This document shows positions 38,169 to 50,547 of a DNA stretch of 64,000 bases, piece after piece. The DNA comes from Hydra vulgaris. Lineage: Eukaryota > Cnidaria > Hydrozoa > Anthoathecata > Hydridae. The stretch is from NCBI RefSeq assembly GCF_038396675.1, contig NC_088934.1, positions 39,607,001 through 39,671,000 on the forward strand, written 5' to 3'. Position 1 is the first letter of the stretch; each line of letters starts with the position of its first letter. Under the pieces are notes generated by a model, which saw only the letters and a program-made list of their open reading frames with translations, ran no database searches and was not told the origin of the DNA. The position numbers and the translations under genes were made by a program.

Positions 38169-38586
38169 CAGGGGCGGATCCAGCATTTTTTTGATATTCA
38201 AGAAAAATAACTTGTAGACATGGAGCAAACTCCAAACAGCAATATGTTTATAGTTATGACAAATAATGTTGCTTTGCAAAAAATTGCGATGGTTGGAGGC
38301 TGGAAACAAAAAAGGCCAAAAATTTTGGTCTTATTTGCCCCAAACATGAGAGCAACAAGTTGATATTATTTTTTTTTTTTTACTATTTTTAACTAAAGTT
38401 ATATTCTTTTTTATCGATAAAATTTCAATTTCATATGATTATCTTTTAACATTCAAAAGTTATGACCATACACATTTAGTAACTTCCTTAATTTTTTGCA
38501 AAGCACCCTTATTTGATATAAGTATAAACATTTGTTTGGTGTTTGCTCCATATTAGGAAGTTAGCTAACTGCTGAATCCGCCCCTG
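38169..38586. mobile_element. MITE with CAGGGGCGGATCCAGCA ends
   Basis: The left end CAGGGGCGGATCCAGCA is inverted at the right as TGCTGAATCCGCCCCTG (one substitution). CATTT flanks both sides (38164-38168 and 38587-38591). About 418 bp with no ORF. CAGGGGCGGAT-type ends are typical of hAT-derived MITEs, although the visible flank identity is only 5 bp. A degraded inverted relative lies at 62380-62690. Confidence 0.9.
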
Positions 38587-38960
38587 CATTTATCCAGCGT
38601 AACTGAAATATATTAATAAAACATTGTTTAACAATCGGTGATAACCATTTCCAATATAAATTGGTAATAAATTTATTGAACCCATTAGTGCATTTAAGTA
38701 TATCTTTAGTTCAGTTTCGCAACACTAACGATAGAACCTGGAACTGCCTACAATAATAACTTGAAAAACTCAAGAGTTAAAAATGGAATAGGTAGAAGAT
38801 AAAAACATTAAAAAAACATTTTGAAAAATATTTTTGGGGGCAAACAAAACAATAATCAAAACAATGCAAAAATATTATTGGCCTAATATTAACGGTGGTA
38901 TTAAAAGAAAAGATTAAGTATTTCTATTAGCAATTTATTCAAATGCATATATTATTTTTA
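38587..38960. other. Unassigned A/T-rich spacer
   Basis: No feature recognised. At its right edge TATGTTGGAAG occurs about four times (38962-39020), directly before the LINE ORF1 fragment. Confidence 0.5.
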
Positions 38961-39011
38961 CGTATGTTGGAAGTATGTTGGAAGAAAATTACGTAGGTTG
39001 GAAGATAAGTA

Positions 39012-39770
39012 TGTTGGAAGAAAAATTCAAAGTACAAGAAAATTTAATTCTGAAGATTAATTCTGGAAATGCAACAACTCAAAATGAAAAAAATGGATAA
39101 AATCTTGAAATCGAGTCAATTACTAAACGTTTGTGATTAGTAGAAGAAAAACAAAAAACTTTACAACACGCTGTTGAAGACCTACGGAAAAGTTCACTCA
39201 AGATACTTGAGTTCATTCAAGATACTTTGATTGATGAAAAAATTGTCTTTTAATAAAGATTCAAACAAAGTAATTAATTGCGAAACCGCAAACGTTTCAA
39301 ATAAAATTGTTAATGTACAAGAAAATTTGAACGAAGCAAAAAACTTATGTCACGAGCTAAAAGAAAAGATAAGAAAGTTTGAAGACAGAAATATAAGAAA
39401 TAACATAAGAATTTACGGGTTACGAGGATATGAACGAGTAACTTGGGAAAATACTGAACAAAATTTCAAACAATTTTTAATGAACAGATTCAGCTAAAAA
39501 ATATAGTAATAGAAAGAGCACACAGAATTAGAAAAGTTTATAATAATAGGGATACTCCAAGAACTGTTACACTTAAACTGTTAAATTATAAAGATAAAGA
39601 ACTAATCTTGAAAAATGCTAAGAAGCTAGAAGGAAAAGGGATCTTTATAAACGAGGACTTTTCGGAAGAAACAAATAAAATACGATCGGATCTTATTGAG
39701 AAAATCAAGATTGCAAGAAATTCTGGAAAATATGCTGTTTCAGCATATTTTAGCATTTAGCATAACCGGT
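39012..39770 (+). pseudogene. LINE ORF1 fragment (coiled coil plus RNA-binding domain)
   Basis: ATG 39012 opens LEEKFKVQENLILKINSG. A coiled-coil region with SITKRL, LVEEKQKTLQHAVEDLRKS and then ELKEKIRKFEDRNIRNNIRI follows across frame changes. The C-terminal part reads IERAHRIRKVYNNRDTPRTV, LKLLNYKDKELILKNAKKL and GIFINEDFSEETNKIRSDL, homologous to the C-terminal part of ORF1 in LINE copy 1. Stops and frameshifts are present. It ends just before the CCCAGTCGGCA border at 39797 and is probably the 5' part of LINE copy 2. Confidence 0.82.
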
Positions 39771-39939
39771 TGTGAAGGAGTTAAATCGGAACACTACCCA
39801 GTCGGCATATCTAGTGTTGTAAATACTCGGAGTATTGATCACGTATAACATACCGCCATTGATACCAGATACCTACGCATTTATTTTAAGTTTCGAATTC
39901 GAGTTCAATACCATTTATTTATCAAAAATACGTATTTAT

Positions 39940-39990
39940 AATATTTGATCAAAATCGGAATGATATTGAACCCGATTTTGATCAAATATT
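39940..39990. repeat. Short perfect hairpin
   Basis: AATATTTGATCAAAATCGG (39940-39958) is the exact reverse complement of CCGATTTTGATCAAATATT (39972-39990). Confidence 0.93.
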
Positions 39991-40516
39991 AACAAATAAG
40001 GGAAAAACGAGATTCTTTGCTTTTAAAGCGCATGCTTAAACTAATATAGCGAAAATAAAATTTAAATTAAAAAGGTTTCTTGAGAAATTTAGTAAATTAT
40101 CTCCAGTACAGTTACAGTACTTTTTTGCACTAAAAGAGTTACTAAAACTTTATCATAAAAATATTTATTACTACTTTTAAATTTAATAATTTAGTTTTAT
40201 GAAGTCCTAAATTAATATAATTCAAACATACGTTAAGTCCTATCATTTCATACCTTGCTTATTTTATTCCGTTGATTACTATTTTATTGACATTTCTGTT
40301 ATGCTGTTACCTTTTTTTGTTCTGCTTTAGAAAATTTAGAAAAATAAGTTAAAATTTTGAGCCAGCACTGACATTTTAATTTTTGCTAAGCGTTAAATTT
40401 TGTTATTAGGATTGCAGTTCTTTTATCTGTTTTTTGTTCTTTATTCAATAAGTATTTGATTTAAATTAAATATGATTATAATTTGATATTTTATTACGAG
40501 ATATATGTCTTTATAT

Positions 40517-40653
<137 letters not shown>

Positions 40654-40852
40654 TCTTTTTAGATTTTTTCATGTTATTTTTAAATTTTTTGTTCACGCAA
40701 TTCAAGTTATATATGTTTATAGTTTGCATATATGTTTACATTATGTTCAAAATTAAAATGGTTTTGATAAATATATGTATGTGGTAATATGTGTTATATA
40801 TTTGTTTTATAAATGCATTTTTAAAATAGTATAAAATGTATCTATTGTGTAT

Positions 40853-41051
40853 ATAAATATTATAAGAAGTGTTTATATATGTTCTATAAATTTAAATAAA
40901 TATATTGTGTTTTGTAGTTAGTATATATGTTTATATTATGTTGTTTCCATGACATAGAAACAACATAATATAAACATATATACTAACTATAAAACACTAT
41001 ATATTTATTTAAATTTATATAACATATATAAACACTTCTTATAATATTTAT
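40853..41051. repeat. Near-perfect 95-bp-arm hairpin
   Basis: The left arm 40853-40947 (begins ATAAATATTATAAGAAGTG, ends ATGTTGTTTC) and the right arm 40957-41051 are reverse complements with about three mismatches, separated by a 9-bp loop. Transcription in either direction would give a long dsRNA-like stem. No flanking duplication was recognised. Confidence 0.95.
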
Positions 41052-42271
41052 GGACCATGTTTTCAAAGTGTGTGACTTGGCAAACGTGTTGAGCAAGATT
41101 TTGCATAAAGTTGTTATTTATGTTACTAATGTTGTTACATTTGGCTTACCTTTATGTTGGTGTCTATTGTTAAAAATTATAAGTGGTTTTATTATTGAAA
41201 CTCACTGCTTTTAATCGTTCAGTAAAAGCCACTCAAGAAAAATCATTTTGCCATATATACATTTTGTTTATATCTTAATTTGAATTTTTAGAACCATGAC
41301 GTACCAACATGAATTGTTTTCTAAAAGCTAACATGAAATAATAATATTTAACAACTACTACTCTCTTATCATGACATCTTATCTCTATCTGATATATTGA
41401 TTTGTGATTCATATATGATGTTTTTCTTTGTATGTTTTTCTTTGTATTCCATTACATTTTTTCATTTCAGATTTATCATATGATGGATTTATGCAATATA
41501 AAAGAACGAATATATGTAAATTTTTATGAATTTTTTAAAAACATCTACTAATAATTAGTCCAGTTTACGTTCAAACTTCAATGTTGCATATGTCATCTTT
41601 AAGTAGTTTCTTGGCTTTTCTAAATGTGTTTCTTATTCACATGGTTTTACAAGCAAGGTATGCAAGCAAATTTGAGCTGAAAATTTTTTTTAGCTTTTAA
41701 AGAGAATTGGCGTTACACTTTTAAATTTAATTTGTTTAAATATAGTAGTTTTAACAAATAAATGTTTGTTTGTTCTTTGCTTTTTTACTTATTTGTTTTC
41801 AGATTCTTAAGAACTTGGCAACTTATCTAAGTAAGTTTTTTTTTCTTTTTAGTGCAATTGGAAAGAGCTGAAAGTTATTTTTTAGAGCAATTGAAAAGAA
41901 TTAAAGTGTTTTTTAGTTACTTCACACGGTATAACTGATACTGATTTGAGTAAGTTTACTATTTTGTTTTATTTTATATTGGATTTATTTGATATTTGAT
42001 ATATGTTATATTAGATATATATTTTATGTATTTAACATGGAAAACTGACTGTAATTTGTTGACACAAAAGTTTATAAACATAAATCTGCCTATATTTCGG
42101 TATATTTTATATTTCTCTGTATCTTTGTAAATATTCTTTCTTAGAAAAAATAACAGACTAGAAAAAATAAATAAATTCCTTTTGAAAGTAGTTAAAAAAA
42201 AATGATGTATTTCCATATTTCATTGTGTAAAGTGTAATACCACTTTTTAAAGGTATGTGAATATATATATT
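41052..42271. other. Non-coding A/T-rich interior of the 4.3-kb segment
   Basis: No transposase or other coding similarity on either strand. Minus-strand frames at 41974-42367 look random. Confidence 0.5.
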
Positions 42272-42580
42272 GGGGAACATGGGGCAAGATAACGACTGTT
42301 TCAAAAAAGGCCTGTATCTTAGTCTGTCCCATAAATTAAAACTTACCTTTAGCTGGTGATGTAGCAATGTAATAAATCAAGTCAAACGAGGATAAAAAGT
42401 TTATTTCTTAATGTCGGAAAAACTTTTTTAATACTTAGCTTTCGTCACAAAAATAATATTTAAAAAGAAACCATTGATAAATCTAGTAAAATTAATCTAC
42501 TTTCCTTTCAGCTAAAATCAACTGTTATATTTAGTTTTGCTTAAGAGATAACTATAGGTCGTCATCTTGCCCCATTCGTC
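42272..42580. mobile_element. MITE with ATGGGGCAAGATGACGAC-type ends
   Basis: GGGGAACATGGGGCAAGATA followed by ACGAC at the left is inverted at the right as GTCGTCATCTTGCCCCATTC. About 309 bp with no ORF. Confidence 0.87.
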
Positions 42581-43670
42581 ATTTAAATAATTAATTTAGA
42601 GTAAAATATACTGATTGATTTTGCTCCATTTTTTTATACAAGATTGTGCATTTATTTTTTTTATGCATTAAGGTAAAAATAATTTTGTGCATTGTAGTCT
42701 AGATTCTTTTTTAATTAAAAATAATTGATGTAAATAAATGTTATTTAATATTTTTGATAAACGACTAATGTATGTAAACATATAAAAAGATATGGATTTC
42801 AATAAATCTTAAGTTTAAATAAAGTCTTTGATTAGAAAAGATCACAATTTGTAAGATTCTTTTACGTTCATTTATTCAGTTGCAGCAATATAAGATTACT
42901 GGTAATATGTTTAATGATAATAGTTAAATTGAAATAGATAGTATTAGGCTCAACGAAGTTATAATGTGAATGCTTATAGGCAACTTGAAAATAGTAGTCA
43001 AATAAAAAAAATAGATCATTTCTAAGAAATATTTTACGATTTGCTTGCTATTTTATGGTATAATTGTTTAAATTGTTTAACTATAATTGTCCCTCGATTG
43101 TTCAAATATTGTAATAAATAAAATCTTTTCAGTCCAAGTATTTAATTATATAAAGTTAATAAAAAATAAAGTTAATAAAATATTTTATTAAGTTGTGGTG
43201 TTATTTCCCAGTATTACTACATTGTTTGTCAAGCCTTTTTATAATTTTTTTAAATTATTCTGAAGACACAGAGTATATATTTTCTGTTATTATTATCCTA
43301 ATTCTACTAACAATAAAATGCAAATAGTACTTTTGTAATTAAAATTTTTTTTTTTAGCTTCATTTTTTAGGTATCTGCAGGCTTTACTTGACTTTCCGTT
43401 TCTGGTACCTGTGTTGTGACAGATTTTAAAAAGAACTCAACTGATGTTAATTGCGGTCTTCGTCTTTAACTATAAGCAATGATGTTGCTGATAGGGAGTC
43501 AAAGTTAAAATATTTACAGATAAGTTTGTATTTAATTTTTTAGATAATATATCAAGTTATTAATGTGTTTTTATTGTTATTAATGATTTAATAACTCATA
43601 ACCCGTATTAAAGGTTGCTTACTGCTAGTCATTATCATTATGTTATGAATTCATATTAGTTAATAAAATT
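42581..43670. other. Non-coding interior of the 4.3-kb segment
   Basis: Nothing recognised on either strand. Confidence 0.5.
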
Positions 43671-44090
43671 GTATTGAATATTCTCTGGTTATCGTGTTTT
43701 ATACGTGTTTAAATGCGAGTTTGATACTCAGTAGGCGTCGTATTGTATACCTGTCTTTAAACGCATCTGGTGTCTATTTTTAATGCGCGTTTGACACGAT
43801 ATAATGGCTAACAAATATTCGTAAATAATGCGTATTCTGGAAAGTTTTAAATGCGCATGTAATACCAGGAAAATATCGTATTGAGTATTCTTTGGTTATC
43901 ATGTTTTATAGGTGTTTACAAGAGTTTCAAATGCAAGTTTGATACTAAGTAAGCGTCGTATTGTATACCTGTCTTTATACGCATCTAATGCGTATTTCTA
44001 ATGCGTATTCGACACGATAAAATGGCTAACATACATACCACATCAATACGTATTTAAACGAGTTTCTAATGCGCATTTACAACTAAATTT
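43671..44090. repeat. Two-copy tandem repeat, about 207-bp unit
   Basis: GTATTGAATATTCTCTGGTT (43671) and GTATTGAGTATTCTTTGGTT (43878) start two diverged units. Both contain AGCGTCGTATTGTATACCTG-like and TTTGACACGATA/TTCGACACGATA blocks. The second unit runs into the TGCCGGCTGGGA border. Confidence 0.88.
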
Positions 44091-44101
44091 GCCGGCTGGG
44101 A

Positions 44102-46795
44102 ATTTAAATTAAAAAATTATACATCTGTTTATTAACCGCCTAAAATTCATGCTGGAGGAGTTTATATCCTCCATTCAATTGACTTTATTCTGCGTAGGGA
44201 TCTTAGTGTAAATGAAACAGATTGTGAGTCATTATGCATAGAATTAGTTAACAAAAACTCTAAAAACATAATCATAAATACTGTTTATAGACAACCAGGT
44301 GGGAGATTTATAGACAACCAGGTGGAAATTTTAACATTTTTAACTCATCTTAGCACATTCTTAAACAAAATTGAAAACACACAAAAGCATGTTTACATAG
44401 TTGGTGATACAAACATTAATTTGTTGAATCATACTTCTAATAATAATGTTAAACATTTTATTGGTACTTTACTTGAGTTTCATTCCAACAATTAATAAGC
44501 CAACCAGAATAACTAAAAATTCTTCAACCTTAGTCGATAATATAATATCCAACAATTCCCATGTTCTCACAGGTATAATTAAAACTGACCTTCCAAATCA
44601 CTTTCCCACCTTCTTAACTACTAAAAAAATAGCACCAAACAATACCACTCTTAAAATTCCTATATTCAAACGAGAGATCAATGAAAACTCCTTACAAAAA
44701 TTCAAAAACTTACTAAAAACCAATGTTGAGTGGAATCTTATACTGAAATCAAGCGATGCGAACAACGCCTACGAACTTTTTCTTGGTCAATTTTGTAAAT
44801 ATTATGAAAAAGCGTTTCCAGTTAAAACTGTTGTTACAAGCAAAAAGTCACTTTTAACTCCTTGGATGTCTAAAGGTTTAATTAAATCCTCAAAAAAAAA
44901 AAAAAAAAAGACTTGACGACAAATTCCTCAAAAATAAAACTTAAAAAAATGAAATTATTTACAAAAATTATAAAACCTTGTTTGAAAAAACGAAACAATA
45001 CTCAAAAAAGCACTATTATTCAAACATGTTAAAAAAACCCCATGAAATTGCTATGAAAACATGGAATACAATTAGAGAGATAGTCGGTAATAATAACTGT
45101 ACAAAAAGCAACCAGCCAAAAAAGCTTTTGATTGATGGTAAGTTAGTCTGATAAGATTATAATAGCTGAATATCTAAATAGCTTTTTTCCTAATGCGGGT
45201 CACAAATAAGCAGCAGAAATTCCGTCGAGTTCTGCAACATTTCATTCTTACTTGATTAAGAACCTTACCTCAGAAAAGATTATGAAAGAAACAAATCTAG
45301 ATTCTAATGAATTGCGATTCGCTTTAAATATTCTAAAAAACAACAAAAGTGCAGGCTTTGATAATATCAGTAGCTTTGTCGTAAAATCAGTATTTGATAT
45401 CATCTAACCATTATTGCATCACATCTTCGATGTTTCACTGAAATCAGGCATTGTCCCAGATAAACAAAAAATTGTCCCTATTACCCCTATTTTTAAATCT
45501 GGAGATGATTTTGATACTAATAATTATAGATCTATATTAGTTTTCCCATGTTTTTCCAAATTACTTGAACGCGTCACGTATAATAGACTTTACAATTATT
45601 TGACGGAAAACAATTTTTTAGATGGTAAACAATTTGGATTTAAAAAAAACCACTCAACCGACCATGCTATAATTGAGTTAGTTACTCATATATCTAATGC
45701 TTTTAGTAATGATTGCTTCATGTTAGGAGTTTTTATTGATCTTTCTAAAGCTTTTGACACCGTAAATCACGACATTCTTCTAAAACACTTGAAATGTATG
45801 GAGTAAAAAATAACAACTTACTTTGGTTTAAAGATTATTTATAAAACAGAAAGCAATATATTCAGTATGAAACAAGAAAAACAACAAATAGCGCAATAAC
45901 TTGCGGGGTTCCCCAAGGCTTAATCTTCGGACCATTATTATTTTTACTCTTTATAAATGATTTATATTCAACATCAAACTTATTAAATTAAATCTTGTTT
46001 GCAGATGACTTAAATTTGTTTTATTCACATAGAGTCATTAAGACACTTTTTAACATAGTTAACATAGAAATACATAAAATAAACGAGTGGTTCAGGTGTA
46101 TTCATCTTGTGAACCTCTCTTATGCAAACTTGGAGCGTTGATTGTATACAAAATTAACATACACCTTGTTTTACAGTTTATATACAAAATAAAATATGGA
46201 ATATCTCCGCCAATATTTAAACCCTATTTTAGCGAAATAGGTCATAAATACCCTACTAGATTCTCATATAACAACTGTGTGATCCCAAAAATTACATTAA
46301 AGTCAAATTCATACTCAATCCAACACCGCGGACCTTATTTGTGGAAATTTTTTCCACATACTGTTACTATCAAAAGAAATACACTTGAACAGTTTAAATC
46401 TGAATCAAAGTGATTTTTACTATCTTCGGACTTTAATTTTCTTTTTCTTTTTTAGTAAAGAAATATAAACTAGCACAATTTCTTTCTTTTATTTTCTTTT
46501 ACTTTTACTTGATTTAAATTTATTTTACAAAACGAATTTATATATAAACAGTTATATCAATTGTGAAACGTAGTTTTTACACATTTTATATACATTTATC
46601 ACAAGCATTTATCACGATTTTATATATTTTATCTTAAAAAAAGACCTGTGATAAAGCCACAATGGGGCTTGGTGATAAGACAAACTGATGTCTTCTTTCT
46701 TGCTCCAGCCATTTGTTTTATTATTTATGTTATTTAATAAACTATTACTTTCTACGGCGAAACTAAAAATATAAATAAAATATAAAAATTCTATT
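44102..46795 (+). mobile_element. LINE copy 2 (endonuclease to 3' UTR)
   Basis: Plus-strand LINE closely related to copy 1, starting inside the endonuclease at the border of the 4.3-kb segment. It includes endonuclease, linker, reverse transcriptase with an internal deletion, C-terminal tail and the 3' UTR block GGGGCTTGGTGATAAGAC at about 46662, ending around 46795. The 39012-39770 ORF1 fragment is probably its 5' part. Confidence 0.87.
44120..46413 (+). pseudogene. LINE copy 2 ORF2 (endonuclease / reverse transcriptase), broken
   Basis: The endonuclease shows ESLCIELVNKNSKNIIINTV, YRQPGG and KHVYIVGDTNINLLNH (GDxN). A local duplication at 44287-44327 repeats TATAGACAACCAGGTGG. After a frame change, TNKPTRITKNSSTLVDN and, after it, LPNHFPTF follow. 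The linker (to 44916) reads AFPVKTVVTSKKSLLTPWMS, which shows what copy 1 looks like without its frameshift. The polymerase has NNKSAGFDNIS (45340), then NYRSILVFPCFSKLLERVTY, QFGFKKNHST and VFIDLSKAFDTVNHDIL (to 45806), TCGVPQGLIFGPLLFLLFIN (about 45900) and FADDLN (about 46000). Sequence after the palm jumps, near 46090, to CEPLLCKLGALIVYKINIHL, so part of the thumb is deleted. Several stops are present. Confidence 0.87.
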
Positions 46796-47159
46796 TACTG
46801 TATTATCGTAGTAGAGTTGTGAAACTCCTACCTTCGGCCTTAACATAAATGTTATTTAAATACATTTTGGCAATACCGTAATAGTTATTTAAAAGCATTT
46901 CATTGTTAACATAAAACTTTTTAAAACGGAAAAAAGGACAACTATTTCCTTAAATAAAACAACAGATTCGATGTCTAGACCGCACTTCACCCTCTTCAAA
47001 CTCCTTAGTGGTTGTAAAAAAGATGAATATAAAAATATACACAAAAAAACAACAACAACACGACAAACCGTATTTATTATTTTTCCATCAAAATTTTCCA
47101 TAAACTAAACCGAGCAAAAAAAGTTTATGCACTACGATAAAAAAAATACAAGCATAAAA
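46796..47159. other. Spacer, perhaps the outer part of repeat family R
   Basis: A 70-codon minus-strand frame (47101-46889) has a hydrophobic stretch VVVVFLCIFLYSSF, but no homology was recognised and there is no supporting exon structure. Confidence 0.4.
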
Positions 47160-48440
47160 GTTCGTTTTTCGTAATGTCGTTGCGTGCTTTTTAAATCTTT
47201 ATAATTTTTTAAACTTGTATAAAGCCTTATATATGGCTCGGTAGAACAATTTTGCATATTTCAAATGTTAGCTCAATCGAATCTTAATAAATGTTAAGAA
47301 TATATTAAAACATTTAAAAGCTAAAAAAGAATAAAAAAACTAAAAAAAAAAAGTCTTCTTTTTTTGGCTTTATTGAAAGCTTTCTGAATAAATATATATT
47401 TTAGCTTTAAACACCTTCCAACTCAACAAACTGCAAGAAATAAATTATAGTCAAAGCTATTTGTTTAATTTTTACATATATCGCAAAAAGAAGCTGAAAC
47501 TCTTACTTAAAATATCACATCCCCCCTAATGCTGGCTTCTAAAATATTACAAATACTAATAGTTTGCAATATTGTATAGATAAGTAATTTATTAAATATT
47601 GCAAACTAATGGTATTTGTCACTTAGAACATCACATCCCCCTGTATAATGTTTGTATATATTGCATAAAGAAACTGAAATTCTTACTTAAAATACTATGC
47701 ATTCTTTTAAAATATTACACCCCCTACGTAATTTAAACGAAATTGGTAACTGTTAGTATTTGGTATCTAGAATATCTCATCCCCCTTGAGTAATCTCTGT
47801 ATATATGGCATAAAGAAGCTAAAATTATTACTTAAAATATTACATCCCCCCTATGCAGACTTCTAAAATATTACATCCCACTAAGCAATTTATACAATAT
47901 TGCAAACTATTAGTATTTGACATTTAGAACGCCACACCTCCCTTGTTTAATCTCTTTACATATTGCATAAAAAAGCTGAAGTTCTTACTTAAAATATCAC
48001 ATTCCCCCTATGCAGACTTCTAAAATATTAAATCCCCATACGTAATTTATACCATGTTGTAAACTTTTAGTATTAGGTGTCTCGAATATCTCACATCCCT
48101 TGTGTATTCTCTAACATTATTTTCACTCAATATTTTACAATTAAAATGTTACGAATTAAAGAATAAAGTATAAACTTAAAGTATATTTATTAATATTTTT
48201 ATTCATTTATATTTAAAATATATTACCATTTCATGCTAATTTCATTTATAGTACATTATTAATAAAAAGTTTTTATGAATCTTGTTGCGTTTTATATATA
48301 TTGTTTATGTACTTGAATGTTTCGGACGTACTTGATACACTTCTGAGTGAAATAACTCGAAAGCGTATTCTCGTTTTCAATTTTTCTATTGGGGATGTGA
48401 TATTTCAGGCGGATGTAATATTTTATTACAAGTCACATAA
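47160..48440 (+). repeat. Dispersed repeat family R, copy 2 (with internal tandem array)
   Basis: The outer parts match the reverse complement of 37180-37760. Shared strings include ATGTTAGCTCAATCGAATCT and CTGCAAGAAATAA on the left, and AAGTTTTTATGAATC, GAATGTTTCGGACGTACTTG, ATTGGGGATGTGATATTT and AGGCGGATGTAATATTTTAT on the right. The centre is a four-unit tandem array missing from copy 1. Confidence 0.75.
47501..48115. repeat. Four-unit tandem array with CACATCCCCC motif
   Basis: Units start near 47501, 47681, 47827 and 47982 with CTTACTTAAAATAT and contain GCATAAAGAAGCTGAA-like, TTCTAAAATATTACA and TATTGCAAACTATTAGTATT blocks. C-runs (ATCCCCC) recur about twice per unit. Spacing varies (about 180, 146 and 155 bp), so the units are diverged and of unequal length. 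Confidence 0.85.
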
Positions 48441-48544
48441 TAACTTGAAGTAACAAGTATTTATTATAGATACAAAAAAATTTTTAATTTAAAAAAACAA
48501 ATATATTTTTTACTATAGATGACTTGATGACTTTTGTATTTATG

Positions 48545-49450
48545 CTCAAAATGGAAATTAACAAAAGATCAGATTTAAACTACATTAAAAACTTGATCCT
48601 TGATTTTCCTACTTGCTGGAATTCTGCATTTATAATGCTCAATTGACATGTGAAATTAAAAGACACTGCTAATAAATAATTACTGGAATGACTAAAAAAC
48701 AAATAAAAAAGTTCAAAAAATTTGAACTTACGGAAGATTGGACACTTGTCGATATCTTAATCGAAGTTCTTGAACCATTTATTAAAGTTACAGAAATGTG
48801 AACGCGAAGAAATTACAAGACTTTATTATTACCTTTCATTGCTAAAAAAAGAGACTTCATAATTATCTTCTGTTTCATAGTTTTGAAGCTAAATCTCGTG
48901 ATTTTAAAGAAAAAGCAATGAAAGAATTCCTGTTTAACAACTTGAGCTATCACTTAGTTGGCAAGACTAACATTAAAAACAAAATGATACTGAGAGCAGT
49001 TTATTTAGATCCACTTAATTTAAAATGGCTAGGTGCAGAAGTAATTGAAAGTATAGGAAAGGAGTTTCTTTAAAAATACAACGCCACCTCTACTGCAAAA
49101 TACCCAACAAAACAATTTCGGACCTAATCAAGCAAAAAGCCTAACAAAACAATCCTCAGCAAACTGGCTGGCAGTTTAAGCTTATTTGTTTCTCAAGTAA
49201 CTCCAAGAGACTATCATAAAAAATTTTTTATGTTTTTTAAGCTTTAGTCAATTTTGAAAACAAAATTAATTGTTTGCCTATGTGAGCTAGTGCGGTATGA
49301 AAAGTATTGAATTATACCAGCATCTTCTGTTGCAGAAGAATCTGCTTTTATTGAAGAAAACTTTATTCAAAGGAAAGAAAGAAGCAGCCTTTTATCAAAA
49401 AACTCAAGATTTACATTAGTTTTAAAGAGTGCAAAAAGAATATCATATAA
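48545..49450 (+). pseudogene. hAT transposase fragment
   Basis: Readable pieces, in order: KRSDLNYIKNLILDFPTCWN followed by SAFIMLN (48560-48640, the hAT TRWNS region with Cys for Arg), LTEDWTLVDILIEVLEPFIK (48730-48790), TLLLPFIAKK, FLFNNLSYHLVGKTNIKN, ILRAVYLDPLNLKWLGAEVI (48990-49050) and the C-terminal dimerisation block IPASSVAEESAFIEENFIQR followed by KERSSLLSKNSRF (49320-49420). Several frame changes and stops separate them. It differs from the hAT at 8144-10723. Terminal repeats were not found. Confidence 0.78.
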
Positions 49451-49511
49451 TAAAATATTTTTAAAAAAGAAATCTTATTAAATAAAGAATTAAAAAAAAA
49501 AATTTGTTTTT

Positions 49512-49620
49512 AAAAGTTACGTTCTTAATGTCTTTTAAATGTTTTTTAAACGTCTTCTAAACATTCTTACGTAAAGAACGTTTAAAAGACGTTTAAAAGA
49601 CATTAAGAACGTAACTTTGA
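49512..49620. repeat. Hairpin element (about 50-bp arms)
   Basis: AAAGTTACGTTCTTAATGTC followed by TTTTAAATGTTTTTTAAACG on the left is mirrored by CGTTTAAAAGACATTAAGAA followed by CGTAACTTT on the right, with few mismatches and ACGT at the centre. No CCCAG end is visible. Confidence 0.88.
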
Positions 49621-49944
49621 AAAACAAAAGCCCGAGAGGAAAAGTGCGGCGAAATAACAAGCCTAATGTCATGTAAAGACTTAAAGAAAGTGATTAATTT
49701 TTAAATACTTAACACTTTCCGGAAATTGGAAATAGATTGAATTCAATCAATTTCCACTTCCCAGAAATTTGGAAAGTTTCATTTTTTTGCCTTCAAACAA
49801 TAAAGTATAATAAATAGAACATTTTCCAACAAAAATGTATTTAATTTAGGAACACTACTTTTGTTATCTCCAGAAACTTAAAAAAATTATATTTTTTAAT
49901 TAGAAGTTTTCAAAAGGTGTTTTTGCATTAATATTTTAACCCGA
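49621..49944. other. Unassigned spacer
   Basis: Contains a small inverted pair, CCGGAAATTGGAAATAGATTGA and TCAATTTCCACTTCC near 49719-49765, but no gene. Confidence 0.45.
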
Positions 49945-50172
49945 TTGATTTTACTAATACTTGAAAAATTTTTAACTTTAATATTAACTGATGTTAGCAA
50001 ATGCGAGATTTTTCAATTTTTAATTTTGTTTTACCGATATATCGGTGAAACAAAAGCAAGCTATTTGGATGTAGCAAATAGTCAACCATACGAGAAAGAT
50101 AATAGTTATAATCAAGATTGTACTTGCAGCTTTCAACTATGCTCTGGTGTTTTTGCATCTAGACCTATTTGA
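49945..50172 (+). other. Small ORF, possible exon remnant with Cys-x-Cys
   Basis: The last part reads TKASYLDVANSQPYEKDNSY followed by NQDCTCSFQLCSGVFASRPI and TGA. It looks more protein-like than its surroundings (mixed composition, three cysteines). An AG at 50056-50057 could be an acceptor, but no polypyrimidine tract supports it strongly. No homologue is recognised; this may be coincidence or a decayed exon. Confidence 0.3.
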
Positions 50173-50547
50173 TAAATATTTTTTACAATGTAAAAAATTT
50201 ATTGGAACTTTGACGCTTCAGAAGTTTATATGCTATCAAATTAATTTCTCTCAAAAAAATCTTACAAAAAATCTGCTCCTAATTTTTCGCTAGTGCAAAC
50301 TTTCTCTCAATTAGACCACTTTGTAAATTTGCTGTCACCAAATTTACAAATTTACAAAAATTTGCTTCTAATGACTTATTGCAGCACACTAATTTTATTT
50401 AAGTTTTCCATTACTTCCTTTAACAAATCAATTTTTTGGTCATATTTGTTGGTTGTGAGTACAGAGCAGCGAATGTACATTTATGTCTGCATCAACTGTT
50501 ATTGATTCTAATATAGTCGGTATTGGTGTTTTTTTATTAAATGCTAT
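50173..50547. other. Unassigned A/T-rich spacer
   Basis: No feature recognised. Confidence 0.45.

Noticed and set aside
46889..47101. 70-codon minus-strand ORF with a membrane-like segment
   Set aside because: Lies at the edge of the dispersed repeat R, has no recognisable family and no supporting exon signals.
47501..48115. CRISPR-like array of regularly spaced repeats
   Set aside because: Units are whole diverged tandem copies of about 150-180 bp with no unique spacers, and the genome is eukaryotic.
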